Source: Mesostigma viride (Eukaryota > Streptophyta > Mesostigmatophyceae > Mesostigmatales > Mesostigmataceae). Taken from it: DNA of 64,000 nucleotides. The DNA is taken from contig RPFO01000164.1 in NCBI GenBank assembly GCA_009746045.1, positions 47,501-111,500 on the forward strand, in the 5' to 3' direction. The position numbers and the translations under genes were made by a program. Below are positions 1-20,200 of this stretch, one piece after another (position 1 is the stretch's first letter; the number at the start of each line of letters is the position of its first letter). The notes below the pieces were generated by a model, which saw nothing but the letters and a program-made list of their open reading frames with translations, did not search any database and was not told the DNA's origin.

Positions 1-168
1 GCTAAGGCAAAGGCTAAGGCTAAGGCTAAGGCTAAGGCTAAGGCTAAGGCTTAGGCTAATGCTAAGGCTAAGGCTAAGGCTAAGGCTAAGGCTAAGGCTA
101 AGGCTAAGGCTAAGGCTAAGGCTAAGGCTAAGGCAAAGGCAAAGGCAAAGGCGAAGGCAAAGTCAAAG
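1..168. repeat. (GCTAAG)n hexanucleotide microsatellite
   Basis: The unit GCTAAG repeats from the first base, with some GCAAAG variants toward the right end. The array runs off the left edge, so its true length is unknown. The long reading frames through it are artefacts of a repeat period divisible by three. Confidence 0.95.
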
Positions 169-639
169 TGCACAACCTTGCTATCGTGGCCAGGGGCTTG
201 CACCTCAGCCTACGCCTTGCCCGCACTTGACTTTGAACCGTCTGCTTTGTGTCCGCCTTCTCCTGGTTGTGCTGCACTAACGCTTGGGCCTGCACCTGGA
301 TGCAGAGAGAGTCCTCTGTGGCCTGCCCGCAGTGAGAGGAGCCTGGGCACTCTCCCTCCTTTTTATTGGTACCCACATGACACAGTCCACGTGTTGATGA
401 ATGCGGGCAGGATTGGATTATGTTTAGTTTGATTTTGTTTTTGGTTAGTTTGAGGAACTGGGGATACAGTGAGACGCAGGGGGTGGTGTCCATTGAGGTT
501 GGGGGACAGGGAGGGAGGAGCTGTGCGTAGATAGTTTTGGCTTGCAAGATGAAACCCATGATCCAGCTCCCTAACGCAGCATCTATCGTCCATCCGGTGC
601 ACGGGCCCTTGCTGTATGGGTGTGTTTGCCCTCGTCCAG
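169..639. other. Unassigned region upstream of the first visible RCA exon
   Basis: I see no domain or confident exon here. The missing N-terminal part of Rubisco activase (chloroplast transit peptide and the first part of the N domain) must lie here or beyond the left edge. The 3' end is a plausible intron end, because a pyrimidine-rich stretch leads to the acceptor CAG at 637-639. Confidence 0.4.
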
Positions 640-8392
<7,753 letters not shown>

Positions 8393-9160
8393 TATAGGTT
8401 CCTGGGACAAGCCTGCGCACACGGTCTTGAAGGCAAATTATAAGCACTAGTGTTGTCGTGCTGATGTCACAGCCGGCATCCTTGCTGACATCCTTTGGAC
8501 ACCATGGAGCCTGTGCCTGCAACATGCCATTGTGGCGCATGTTGTGGGTTCCTCACCAACAAGTTGTCAAAGCCAATTTTGATTAATTAATTATACACGA
8601 TTTCTGGCCTGCGCTGGTTGTCTCCTTGATACACGTGCTCCCGTTGGGAAATCACGAAGCACCAGAGTGCTATTAATCCCTTAGTTCCAGGCAACATCAA
8701 CATGCATGCATGCATGTAGGGATAAATAATTATAGGCATTCATGGCTCATGCCTAGATGCTGGTTGTTTCGTTGACATCATCCCCCTACTGCGAGTTCAA
8801 ATGTTGATATGCACCCTAAGAACCCTGGCCCTTGATCAAGCGTGCTGACCCTCCCCTGGCGATACAAACCAGGAATCGCAGAGACAGGTAACTGGGGGGT
8901 ACGCATGCACGTGCAATGGATGCTATCACCCCCACAAAATCCTGATCCTGGATCAGGGTCCGCGGTGCCCCGTCCACGAAACATAATGTTAACATGCATT
9001 CGAAACATCCAGCGGCAGGGCCACTGTTCAATTCAGCGCATAGCCAAGCAATGGTCATGGGCGACATCTGTCTTGGTAATTCCAATGCCTGGCGTTTATC
9101 ACCACATTGTTGGCTAATTTAACACGATATGTACAAAGCGGAGGAACTTCGTGCTGGCAT
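8393..9160. other. Spacer between convergent RCA and HMG-CoA lyase
   Basis: The two genes converge here and no third gene is seen. At about 8586-8655 there is a minus-strand fragment of the dispersed repeat also seen at 22223, 55557 and 63382 (GGCCTGCGCTGGTTGTCTCC), next to the LINE-type hairpin motif CTCCCGTTGGGA. A short ATGC run lies near 8703. Confidence 0.6.
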
Positions 9161-10279
9161 CTACCCCCCCATAGCCAAGTCCCCCCGCCTCCAGCTCCGG
9201 AACCACTCCAGGCTCGCATGCGTGCGATCATTCCGCGCTTGTGCCACTGCAGGTGGCTGGCCCTGCTGCCCGTCCATGTACGCGGCGGCATCCAGCAGTT
9301 CCGCTAGGTCCACCCCCGTGGCCACCCCCAGCCCGTGCAGCAACGCCAGGACATCCTCCGTGGCCACGTTGCCCGCGGCACCAGGGGCGTAGGGGCAGCC
9401 GCCAAGGCCAGCGACCGAGGCGTCCACCACGCGGACGCCGTAACCTAGAGCGGTCAGGATGTTGGCTAGTGCGTGACGGTTGGTGTCGTGGAAATGGACC
9501 GCGATGCTGTTGACTGCAACGCTGGCGGTGACGGTGTCTAGCAACGGCCGGACAGTCTGGGGTGTGCCCACCCCGATGGTGTCTCCCAGGGATACCTCGT
9601 AGCAGCCCATGGCGAGGAGGTCGCCGGTCACGCGGACGACGTCCAGGGGGGGCGTTGCGCCGGCGTAGGGGCACGCAATCACGCACGAGACATACCCGCG
9701 CACACGGATGCCCGCGTCACGCACGCCGTCACACACGGCGGCCAGGCGCTCCATGCTTTCCTTGATGGAGCAGTTAATGTTGCGGTGACTGAATTGCTCG
9801 GACGCGGACGCGAATACCGCGACTTCCTTGGCGCCGGCCGTGAGCGCGGCGTCTAGGCCTTTCCGGTTGGGGACTAGAACAGGAAAGCTTGTGGAGGGAT
9901 ATGTCCAAGGTTGCAGGTGTGCCATGACTTCTTTATGGTCCGCCATCTGTGGAACCCACCGAGGAGAAACAAAGCTGGTACACTCCACGGCCGACAGGCC
10001 GCATTTTGCTAATCGCCGAATGAGCTCGACCTTCACCGCAACCGGAACGATTTTGTCAATGTTCTGGAGCCCATCTCTGGGCCCCACTTCGACAATTTTG
10101 ACCTTTTTCGGGAACCCCGACCAGCCACGCTTTTTCCACTCTGACAAACACGCTCGCAACGCCCGCGCACCTGCCGAACTGTCATCGTTGCTCAAAAGGC
10201 TCGACAAAACAGATAACAACCTTCTTTGCCTCCAATAGCAAGGTTGTAAGGGCACCCGGTTTACTATGAACGTCAGCAT
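9161..10279 (-). CDS. HMGCL: Hydroxymethylglutaryl-CoA lyase, mitochondrial
   Basis: This 372-residue protein cleaves HMG-CoA to acetyl-CoA and acetoacetate, the last step of leucine breakdown. The TIM-barrel family motifs are complete: VEVGPRDGLQN at 64-73 with catalytic Arg68 and Asp69, AVECTSFVSPRWVPQMAD near 97-114, the metal-binding HFHDT at 262-266, and the family signature SVAGLGGCPYAPGAAGN at 288-304 with catalytic Cys295. The first 55 residues are basic, free of acidic residues up to position 31 and lie before the barrel, which fits a mitochondrial presequence; the ATG at 10279 is therefore preferred. There is no C-terminal peroxisomal CKL-type signal (it ends AMGG). The gene has no intron, unlike its neighbours, so it could be a retrocopy or a late acquisition. 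Confidence 0.96.
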   Translation of the reverse strand: MLTFIVNRVPLQPCYWRQRRLLSVLSSLLSNDDSSAGARALRACLSEWKKRGWSGFPKKVKIVEVGPRDGLQNIDKIVPVAVKVELIRRLAKCGLSAVECTSFVSPRWVPQMADHKEVMAHLQPWTYPSTSFPVLVPNRKGLDAALTAGAKEVAVFASASEQFSHRNINCSIKESMERLAAVCDGVRDAGIRVRGYVSCVIACPYAGATPPLDVVRVTGDLLAMGCYEVSLGDTIGVGTPQTVRPLLDTVTASVAVNSIAVHFHDTNRHALANILTALGYGVRVVDASVAGLGGCPYAPGAAGNVATEDVLALLHGLGVATGVDLAELLDAAAYMDGQQGQPPAVAQARNDRTHASLEWFRSWRRGDLAMGG

Positions 10280-11299
10280 GTTTCCTGGAAAACCATACTG
10301 TATGCCTGCTATCAGGTCTTATTTGCTTCACTGTTTAACCATTGAATTGCTGGGTTGCCAACTTGCCATAACCATCTCAAGCCCGTGCCAATGTTGCCAT
10401 GTCATCGTCGGCTCACACTTTAAAAATTATTGGGGGTGCCACCTGGCAGCCTACGTGGCATGAGGTTACGTGGCACTGAGCCATGCCTCCGTACGTTGAT
10501 CCCCGGTATAGCAGAACTGAGATCGCCAAGCAAAATTGCATAATCATGGCTCCATAGTCAATACCCGCCTAAAGCTGGACTTGCTGCATGGCCGTGCGGC
10601 AGCAGAATGACAGGAGATCTCGAACCAGTGACGCACCGGAGGGTTCACGTGCGCATGATCGAATGTCAGCGCTTGCCCATGAATTTGTCCCTTGGACTTC
10701 AACAACCTCGTCAAAAGAGTGCACTTAGCCATTTACATCTGCAAGTACATTTGCAACGAGCGGTCTCGTGATGCAAGGTCCAGTGATGAAAAATGGAATC
10801 CCCTGAGTTTAATTTTTCTGCAGCCACGGCGTTGTCGATTCGGAGTCGTTGGATCTTCCACCGAAAACGATTTCTTCCTTAACGCTCCGAGTGCCTTGCT
10901 TGTAATGACACCATCGACTCGAACGATGTAGCGCTGTGATGCCGACACGAATGTGTTGGGTCGGGAGACTAACGGCAGCACGTTATCCCAACTATTTATC
11001 GCATCTTGCCTGCAGTTCCATATCGCCGCACGCTTGTATGCAGAGTTTTCAAGGTGAAAATGCTAGGGGTCAAGGGGGTCTGTAGAAGTCCCTAGCGTCA
11101 TTATGGCAATCGCTGCGGAGCAGCGAGCCTTTGCCTGGATGGGCACCACCGCCGGCAAGCGGGCGCGTCGAATACGACGGTAAGAGGAATGCTCAGGACA
11201 GGGCAAGACAGCATCCGCCGCTGGTGGCGTCTTAGGGACTTCTTTCATCACCCGGTGTAATGGCTTCAGGTCTCTAATAAACCTTTCCTCAACACCACC
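10280..11299. other. Intergenic region between divergent HMGCL and GT29 genes
   Basis: The two flanking genes point away from each other, so their promoters should lie here. A minus-strand frame at 10733-10981 (82 residues, Arg/Ser-rich) and overlapping plus-strand frames show no recognisable domain. I call no gene. Confidence 0.5.
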
Positions 11300-14200
11300 G
11301 TGCATGCATGGGTGATACGTGTGTGCATGGGTGATCCTTGTGCAACACGTGGCGCCTGTGCATGGATTTATACTTGGCGAGGGTCGCCTGTTCCCATCCC
11401 GTCTCATTTCCGCTCTCCCTATCCCCGTTTGCGCAGATGCATTCGCAAGAGCCTGCGGCAAGCCCTGAGCCTGTTTATGGCCTTCACAATGTGCTATGGG
11501 GCGTGGCAGCTGCTCAACCTGGTGAGTGGAGAATGAAATCATCCGGCCACGGTTGGCTACCAGGAAGAAAGTCCTGGTAATCAATAACTCATCCATATGT
11601 TGGGCTTGGCATGTTGCAGGGAAAAGTATACCAAGTCCCTTGTGTTCGTGCTCCCATTCTTATGTATGGCAATAAGCCAGTAGCTGGGGTTGCCAGCATA
11701 ACAGCATGAGAATTGCCGTGCGGAGAGGGCTGGCCCCCAGTGGCTTAGGCCCTCCCATGCTTGCAGCCGATCCCCAGTACCAAGTCGTTGCTCCATCACA
11801 ATCACGCTGGCAACATACCTGTAGCGTGGATGGCGGCAAGGCCTTGCTCATGCTTGCCCTGTGCGGGTGTGCCCCAGAGCGTGTCAAGGCAAGCCCATGC
11901 TCTTGCCTGGTCCCTGGTTTGCCCATGCCTTGTATGGCGTGTGGCGCGCCCCAGAGAGAGACTGGGGAGGCATGCCGCATGCTCTGGTGTCATGCCGGCA
12001 TGAGATGCCTAGCAACGGTCCCCGATAGGATCCAGTATTGGGGGTCCAAATGTCTGGGTTTGGAAACTCTCGGATGTCCGAATGTCCGGGCTTGAAAACT
12101 GTCGGGTGTCCAAACGTGTGGGTTTGAAAATGAATGGTTGGCTCTTCCTCCATCTCTATTGTTGTCTTATGCCGCGCACCCCTCCTGCTTCCCTCTGCTT
12201 CTCTGCTTCTATGACTGTCTGTATTCCTGCCCCCCTCTCCCCCTTTCTTCTGGTAGATGTTCCCGGCCGCTGGGTCCCTGGGCCTCGCCCTGCGCATCAG
12301 GAAACGCCCCGGTGCGTGCCCGGGCGGTGGCCAGGACTGCTTGGGCGCGCCGACCGACAGCCTCTCACGCAGCAAAGGCCACGGGACTCTCTGGGGTGAG
12401 AACAACATCACCCTGGCCCAGGTGCTGCAGCTTCCTTTGCCTGAGGGCCACCGCGAGCTGGCGCGCGCGTTCGCACGCGACGGCCTGCCACTGCGTCCCG
12501 TCACTTGCATTCTCCGCGTGGCCGCACTGGGTGGGGTCGCGCGGGGGAAGGGCATGCCCCCAGGGTCGGCACAGAGCCCCCCTGGCGCGGCCCCTGCCAG
12601 CCCCCCCCTGTCCTCGGATGGCCTCTTGTTGCCCATGCGCCGCACGATGCTCTCCTTTGGGCCCCGTGATTGGCTACTGGGACGACACTTCCAGCGTCTG
12701 CACGAGTGGACCGCGAGTGAGGGCCTCATCCGATTCGCCGAGTTTGTGGGTGGCATCGTCAGCAAATCCCTGCAGCCGCCCTGGCAGAGCCTCAAAGGCA
12801 GCACAGGGGGCAGGCCTGCGGGGTTATCATCGATGGTCAGCAGCCCCGTCTCTGGAGCCGTGTGGAAGGATCTCCGCCCCCCCCCTGCGTCCGTGGGCCC
12901 TCCCCCCTCGGTGGGCGACAAGCCTCTGAAGGACTGGTTGATGCACCAACACTGGATGCCCAAACTGCTGTCGTCCGCCACCATGCACCGCATCGTCACG
13001 GAGCTGCAGCGCCCTCGTATCGAGCGTGCGGTGGTGGACACGCGCTGGCCCCAAATCCAGCACGAGCTGCTCGACATGCTGCGCAACCGGCTCCTCCTAC
13101 GCACGCCCCTGCTGCACGACTGGCAGCGGCTGCGGCTACTGGACGCGGCGGGCAACGCGTCGTTCCTGGGTCCCTGGCTGGGCGCGGGGGGGGAGCAGCA
13201 CAACCCGTTGTACGCGGCCGCGTTCCACAGGGACGTGCGGCTGCTGACGGACCTGCTGGCGGCCGTGCTGGGGGGAAGCAAGGAGAAGAGCACGCCGTTT
13301 GAGCGGCGTCCCGCGTTGAGTGACCTCGGGGTGGCCAGAGGGAGGAAAGACGCGGCGATGTCGTATAAACCCTCCGCGGGTGCGGACGCGAGGGGGCCGA
13401 TGCGCCGGGTGATGGCGGCATATGGGGAGCAGCCAGCGCAGCATCTTGGTTGGCCCTTAGGAGTTGGTGGGGATGGTTCAGGGGCAGGGGTCGAGCCGTC
13501 ATCATCGATGCACAACCGGTCGGACATGGGGATGCATTCGGGAAGGGATGAAGACTTATGGGAGGAGGACGATGTGGGGGATGAGGGTGAGGGCGTATGG
13601 GCGGCCTTGTCCACTATTCATGAGCACCAGGATCAGGGCAGGGGCGAGGGGGCGGAGGATGATGACAGCTGGCAGCTGGGGAACCGCTCCCATCAACAAG
13701 CTATCATCACTAGAGGGCCGCTCGCCGGCGTACGCTATGGCACAGAGGTGACTGGCGATGCGGAGGATAGGACCTGGGATGGGCACCTTGGTATGCATGC
13801 GGGGGCCCGATCTGTTCTAGCCCGCCCGAATGCTGACACCGCAACGCAAAACGAGGCCACCGGTGGTGACCAATCGAAAACAAGCGCTGCGACCGGCTCT
13901 GCTGCCGGTGGTGCGGGTGCCAGTAGCGTCGGCTCATCGCCCTCTGCTGCCAGCTCGGGGGTCGTGGAAAAGAAGGCGAGTGGGCCGCAGCAACCTGTAC
14001 ATTCTCAATCGCAGCGTGACAACCCATATAGCCACGAGGACGATTTCTATGAGACAGAGAATGAACTACCGCCGATCGTCACCGTGGCCGCCAGCCTGGA
14101 ACCACCCGTGACGCCGCCACCTGGCGCTGGCGGAGGGCTCGTCTGGGTGGAGCACATCATGAGCGATGAGCTCTTCCAGGGGGTGGGGTTCCAGTGGCCG

Positions 14201-17200
14201 CGGCCGCACACCGGGGGTGGCCTCGCGCATGCGCGCGCGTGGCAGCGTGTGCTGGATAGCGACATGCTAGCGTTCCCCGCGCTGTGGTGGGGCCAGGGCG
14301 CGCTGCCGGAGGGTTGCCGGCTGCGGGTGAAGGAGCCGGTGGGGCAACAGTTCAGCGTGTTGGGGTCGTTGATCGCCACCTGTGCAGGTGACTATGGGGC
14401 AGATGATGGGTTGTGCAGGTGACCAGGGGGTCTAGGATGGTTGCACTTGCCCTGGGTGGGGCAGATGCGCGTAGGGCGGTTGGCGGAGGGGGTCGTGAGC
14501 ATCGACTATGGAGGGTGTGGTTTGCGTTATTGCTCTCAGTGTGGGCGGTGCGGCGTCTGTGGCTTGTAAGCATGTGTTTGCAAAGGCAACCTCATGCGTG
14601 TGCAGCAATATTTATCTTGCTACCACTAGCTCCGTGTTGTGTGTGAGGGTTTAATCCTAAAACATTGTGAGGGCTGGTTGGCCGCAATCTTTCTCACCTC
14701 GACCCCGCTGGCTGTGGGCACATTCCAAGATTTGTTATTTAGTAGTTGTTTAGTTGTGCTGGTTGCCACCATTCCCTTGCTAGATTTATCAGCTAGCCGT
14801 GGCTTGCTGCTCATGTCCCCAACCCTCGTCTTTGGTATTGGCACATGCACGCCTCACCACCAAGATGAAGGCAGTTGACCTTTCTTACGAGTGGGTTTGG
14901 GAACTGGATGATCGAGTGGCTATGACAAGTGACCTTGGCCCGCAACCCCACGGCATTCCGTTTTTTACTTCTTCCATCTTTTCAAAAAAAAAATGTCCTC
15001 TGTATCTGTTTCTGTGTTTCCTTACCGCCATTACGTCTGCATGTTCTTCCTCACGTGCACACGAAGCCTCTCCCTGCCCCTTTTCCCCCGTCAATCTCCT
15101 TTGACTTTCTTTCCCGTGTCCCCCCAGGGCCTCGCATCCCCAACCATCCCATCCCATCGCATCTCATCTCCTCGCCTTCTCCCCCTCGTGTCACCCCCCC
15201 ATGCCAGAGTTTGCGGACCGGCCCAACGAGCTGCCCCCCATCCGGGCCTTCCCGGTGAAGCCGCCCGAATTGATGCACCACGTGCACGACTTTGTGCTGC
15301 ACGAGGGGGTGGTGCACGCGTCGGTGACGCGGCTTCTGGCGTCCGGCCCCAAGAACATTTTGCCCAAGGAGAGCATCGTGGGGCGCATACGTTGGGAGCG
15401 ATGCGCGGTGGTGGGCAACAGCGGCAGCCTGCTGCTCACGCGGTTCGGGCGCGACATCGACAGCCACGACGTCGTTTTCCGCATCAATCAGGTGGGGAGG
15501 GGTGGGGAGGACGGGGCAGCCTCGGCATGCATGAGTGTGGTCAATAGCTCGTGCGTATTCTGGGTTTGGTGAGGGCGATCTGTGCCTTGCTTTTTGCTTG
15601 GAATGCAGGGGTTGGCTCGGAAGGGGCTGCACGCTTGGCTTGCTGACCTAATCATCGATAACGTCCATTCTACCAACCATATTGTGGGTGGGTGGCAAGG
15701 ACACCAGCTGCACCTGTCAAGTACCGGTTGTATGATATCGCTGGGTATTGTGTTTCGTGGCACCTATGCAGCACACCTTGTGCACTGGCTCTTCTGCTTC
15801 GCAAAGCCCCCTAGCTTGCCCCAGAGAACATTTGCAAGAGACATACACGAACCAGCATCCAGCATCCACTGCCTTGTGCTGCAGATGGCACCCTACCATG
15901 GTTGAGGAGAAGCCCGACAACGACATGCCTTGACACCCCCATGTCTCAAAGACCCCCATGCCTCAACCCCCCCATGCCTTAACACCCCCATGCTTCAACA
16001 CCCCCATGCTTCTACACCCCCTCACCTCAAGAATAGACTTGTGTCGTCGTGCACTGCTCGCACATGCGTGCCACCTGGTAGGCGCCCACGCTGGGGTATG
16101 AGGAGCTGGTCGGCGTGCGCACGACGTTCCGCCTGCTCAACCGCATGTGGACGCTGGGCTACGGCGGGAGCCACAAGGTGTCCCGAAAGTACCGCACAGG
16201 GCTGCCGTTGGAGCCGGGTGTGCACTTAGTGGCGTCGCGCGGCGAGATTGGTAACTTTGTAGCGCTGTACAAGAAGATGGCGGCGGCGCCGGAGCGGAAC
16301 GTGACCGTGCTGGCGATGAATTCCAAGGTGGGTGGCAGCAGAATCGAAGGGGGGTTGTAGCTATGAGCTCCTAGGGCGGGTGGCGGAAGTAGTGACGAAA
16401 TTGAAGGTGGATTGCTGCTTTGTTTTATGAATGGGGTCGTAGCAATGTAGTCTAAGGCAGGTGGCAGCACCAACCAACCCCTGGTGGATGAGCTGAGATG
16501 GCGTGTGGATGTCTGTCTCGCAATTGGTAGCTTGTTCACTGTCTAACCAATTACATTTCAATGGGAGTTTCACCATCGATTTGTGCGAGGATTGTCTTAA
16601 ACGAGTCGAATGCTGCATGTGGAAGCTTGGGACCTATGTTGCTGTGCTATCAGCGCTGTGCTCATCGTGCTGCCCTATCCACCACGAACTCACCGCGCGT
16701 CCGCTTAGTGGAGCCTCATGGGCAGTCCCTGCTGGATCGTGTGCGTTGCAGAATGTGCACTGTGGACATCGCCCAGGGGATCTATACATCATGCTGGTAT
16801 TGGATGAATGCTGAAGTATAATGCCAGTAATAATGTTGGACTGACGCTAAAAAGCATGGCCGGTACTTGTATTGGACTACTGCTTAAGTATACTGCCAGT
16901 ACTTCAATTGCAATAATGCTAAAGTGTAATGCCAGTAATGGTATTGGACAAATGCTAACGTGTAATGCCAGTAATAATGTTGGACTGACGCTAAAAAACA
17001 TGGCCGGTACTTGTATTGGACTACTGCTTAAGTATACTGCCAGTACTTCAATTGCAATAATGCTAAAGTGTAATACCAGTAATGGTATTGGACAAATGCT
17101 AACGTGTAATGCCAGTAATGATGTTGGACAAATGCTAAAGTATATTGCCAGTAATGGTATTGGACAAATGCTTAAGTATACTGCCAGTACTTCAATTGCA

Positions 17201-20200
17201 ATAATGCTAAAGTGTAATGCCAGTTATGGTATTGGACAAATGCTAACGTGTAATGCCAGTAATGGTGTTGGACAAATGCTAAAGTATATTGCCAGTAATG
17301 GACTATGTCCAATCTGCCGATATGCCTCCCATGCAGCACGTGGTGGTGTGATCCTCCCACCGTGCGCCTGCATGGGAGGTAACTGCATGGGTGTGCGCCA
17401 GGCGCTTCCAACTGTAACCGTCCCCCACCGTTCCACGGGAGCCACCTCACCGCTTCTCTCATCCCCCCTTGCCACGCTTTCACCATCTTCTTGGCATGCC
17501 GCTGCCCCCCCAGGTGGTGTCGATGGCGCGCCACCTGTTGATCGTCTACCGCGACTGCCTCAAGCGGAGCGGGAGGACCTTCTCGGGAGGCAACACGGTG
17601 AGCAGATGAGGGAAGGAGGGAGGGAGGGAGGGAGGGAGGGAGGGAGGGAGGGAGGGAGGGAGGGAGGGAGGGAGGGAGGGAGGGAGGGAGGAGGGAGGGA
17701 GGGAGGGAGGGAGGGAGGGAGGAGGGAGGGAGGGAGGGAGGGAGGGAGGGAGGGAGGGAGGGAGGGAGGGAGGGAGGGAGGGAGGGAGGGAGGGAGGGAG
17801 GGAGGGAGGGAGGGAGGGAGGGAGGGAGGGAGGGAGGGAGGGAGGGAGGGAGGGAGGCAGGGAAAAGGGTTCCCGATGGAGGTGAGCAAAGTAAAGTGTG
17901 AGCCGGAGTTGAACATGGAGAGGACATGACGGCCTGAGCGGGAGGGAACATGGTGAGCATCTCAAGTTTACATGGCTTTTATAAGATGGCTCGTTCCGCT
18001 AGGCCGGCAGGCATGGATGACGGCTTCCGCTGAGGTTGTTACACCAACATTATGAAGAGAGGTGCCACCAGGGACTAGATGGGTGGCAGGATCGCCAAGG
18101 CATTCCCACGGTTCCTGCACATTGCGGTGGGTGTTTTGCCACAGCGCCGCCTTGTCTGGGTGATGTGGTAGCTCTTTGCGGGAGCGGAACGTTGTCAACA
18201 GAATCAAAGAAGGGGGCCCATGCGCCCGCTTTGCCTAGGGGAAGAGTGGGGATGTCACATGGGAGCGGGAGACGCGGTTCAAAGCGGCGAGGGCCGCCTC
18301 CAGTTGCTGGAAGGGTACCAGGCGGCAGGCTGTGACATGCCTTAACAAGGCTAGGCCTTGCGAGGTCAACCTCCCAAACGAGGGGTCGTTTATAATCATA
18401 ATAATAATTATTATCATCATTATTATTCTTTCTTATTACTACTGGCGCGCGCGTTGGTGGGACCTGCCTGGCGGCCATTCCCCAAGAGCCTGTGTCACAT
18501 GTGACAGAAAGCATTGGTTGGAAATTGGTGATATGTTTCTGGCCAGCAGGTGCGTAAGTGGGTGAGCAGGGGCATTTTTGTTTGGACCCTCCCCTTTAAG
18601 GGGTGGGGCCCACCCAACCTTCCTCATCACGGCGTGTCGCCAGGGCATGAAGACGCCATCTCGTGATTTTTGAGAGTGTGTCCTCATGCCCTCTAACAGT
18701 CGTATTCCATCCTCGCTTGCCCCTCCCGCTGCTGCACCTGCACCTGTGTCTTCCCCCCTGTCCACCCTGCCAGCCGTCCTCAGGGTTTGTTGCCACCTAT
18801 GTGCTGAAGGAGGTGAGGACAATTGTCACATGGTCATGGGCCTCAGTAGGCATTCGTAAACCTAGATTGTAGTATGTTTAAAAACCAGAGTAGCGGCTCG
18901 GGTTGCGGTGGAGGCCTGGGGCAGGTGCCTTACTAGGTCCGCTTGTGCCGTACTTGGGCCGGTTGTTAGGTGTGCCATAGAACCCTTTCTAAGGCCCTCT
19001 CGTTGCACAGACATCTTGGGAGCTGCCTGTTGTGCAGTCAAGTGACCTGCGTGACGGGAGTCCATGTGGCTGACACCAGTTCGCATCTGGTGGGTAGACC
19101 ATGTCTGCTGTCATGTGTCAGTTATGCTTGTTTGGACGTTTGTTGGCCGGCATGCTTCCATTGGCAGGGCAGTTTGCTCAGCCACATAGTATGCTTTATA
19201 AATGTCCGATGATGCCAGGTGGACACCAAGTTGAGTGCGTGTGGCAGCGCAGCCAAGATCATGCGGGGGGGGGGGGGGGGGTGGTCATAGGGGCATTAAT
19301 AGATCACGACAAGCCATTGATGTCCCAGTGCCCCTGTAGCATCCGTACAGTTGCTTCGTTCTGCACCCTCAAATGGAAGTGAAGTGTTCTTGCCGCCGTT
19401 GTTGCGCGTGAGGCCAACGCCATTGCCTACCTTAATGCCCATTTGTGCGCAAGCTGCGGTGGCCCTGCTTGCATCCCTTGGTGCATCGCTGTGCGCTCAC
19501 TGGATGCGTCCCTGTATGCATTATGTACGCATGACTGTATGCATTACTGTATGTATTACTGTATGCGTCACTGTGCGCATCATCGTGTGCACCGTCGTGC
19601 ACATCTCTCGGATCGGCCTTCATGCAGCTCTGCCGCTCGCTGACCATCTACGGCTTTGGTGCCCCGACCGTACCCGGGTGGCAGGTAAGTCCATGGAATC
19701 CTGAACGTCCACGGAACGAAATGTGTCCATACTAGTATCCTTAAGCATGGACCTGCATGGATTGGACGAACGCATGACGGGGCGACAGGTGTCCAAGTTG
19801 TCATGTTGTGGATAGGGGCCCAGGGGGAGAGGTGTGCTGGTCAACTTGCAGCGGCGGGCTGGTCCCTTTTTCACAGCCCTTTATTGTAGAAATCATGGCA
19901 GCCGTTGTCCCCATCAGACCAATTATGCACGCTATGCACAATCGCGCTCGCATGTAGGGACGCGGGTGGAACTTACTGTGAGAGCGGCATCCTACCCAGT
20001 TGCGGCAAATGTGCCCAGTTGAAGGGTCATGCCAAAGGGTGCAGCAGTGCAACGATGATCCCATGAATGTGACTGGGATAGCTGTTTAGGGAGATGCGTA
20101 TGGGTACATATCTAGTCTCATTGATGTTCATATTACACCGTCCGCATTGGTAGTTTAAATTCGGTTCAGCCGAAAGGCCCTTCGGAATTAGACAATAGCG

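Noticed and set aside
1-168. Telomere-like hexamer repeat
   Set aside because: GCTAAG does not match known green-lineage telomere units (TTTAGGG, TTTTAGGG, TTAGGG) on either strand; it is treated as a microsatellite.
10733-10981. 82-residue minus-strand frame upstream of HMG-CoA lyase
   Set aside because: No domain, no clear splice sites and overlapping open frames on the other strand; insufficient for a gene call.
11884-13614. 576-residue minus-strand frame opposite the GT29 stem exon
   Set aside because: It is antisense to a frame that closes in phase with the sialyltransferase exons; Ser/Pro/Arg-rich composition is typical of an antisense shadow in GC-rich DNA.
16808-17929. 373-residue frame with 12-residue repeats followed by Gly/Arg/Glu repeats
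   Set aside because: It spans the 36-bp minisatellite, crosses the GT29 exon 17514-17597 in a different frame and runs into (GGGA)n. The frame is open because the unit length is divisible by three.
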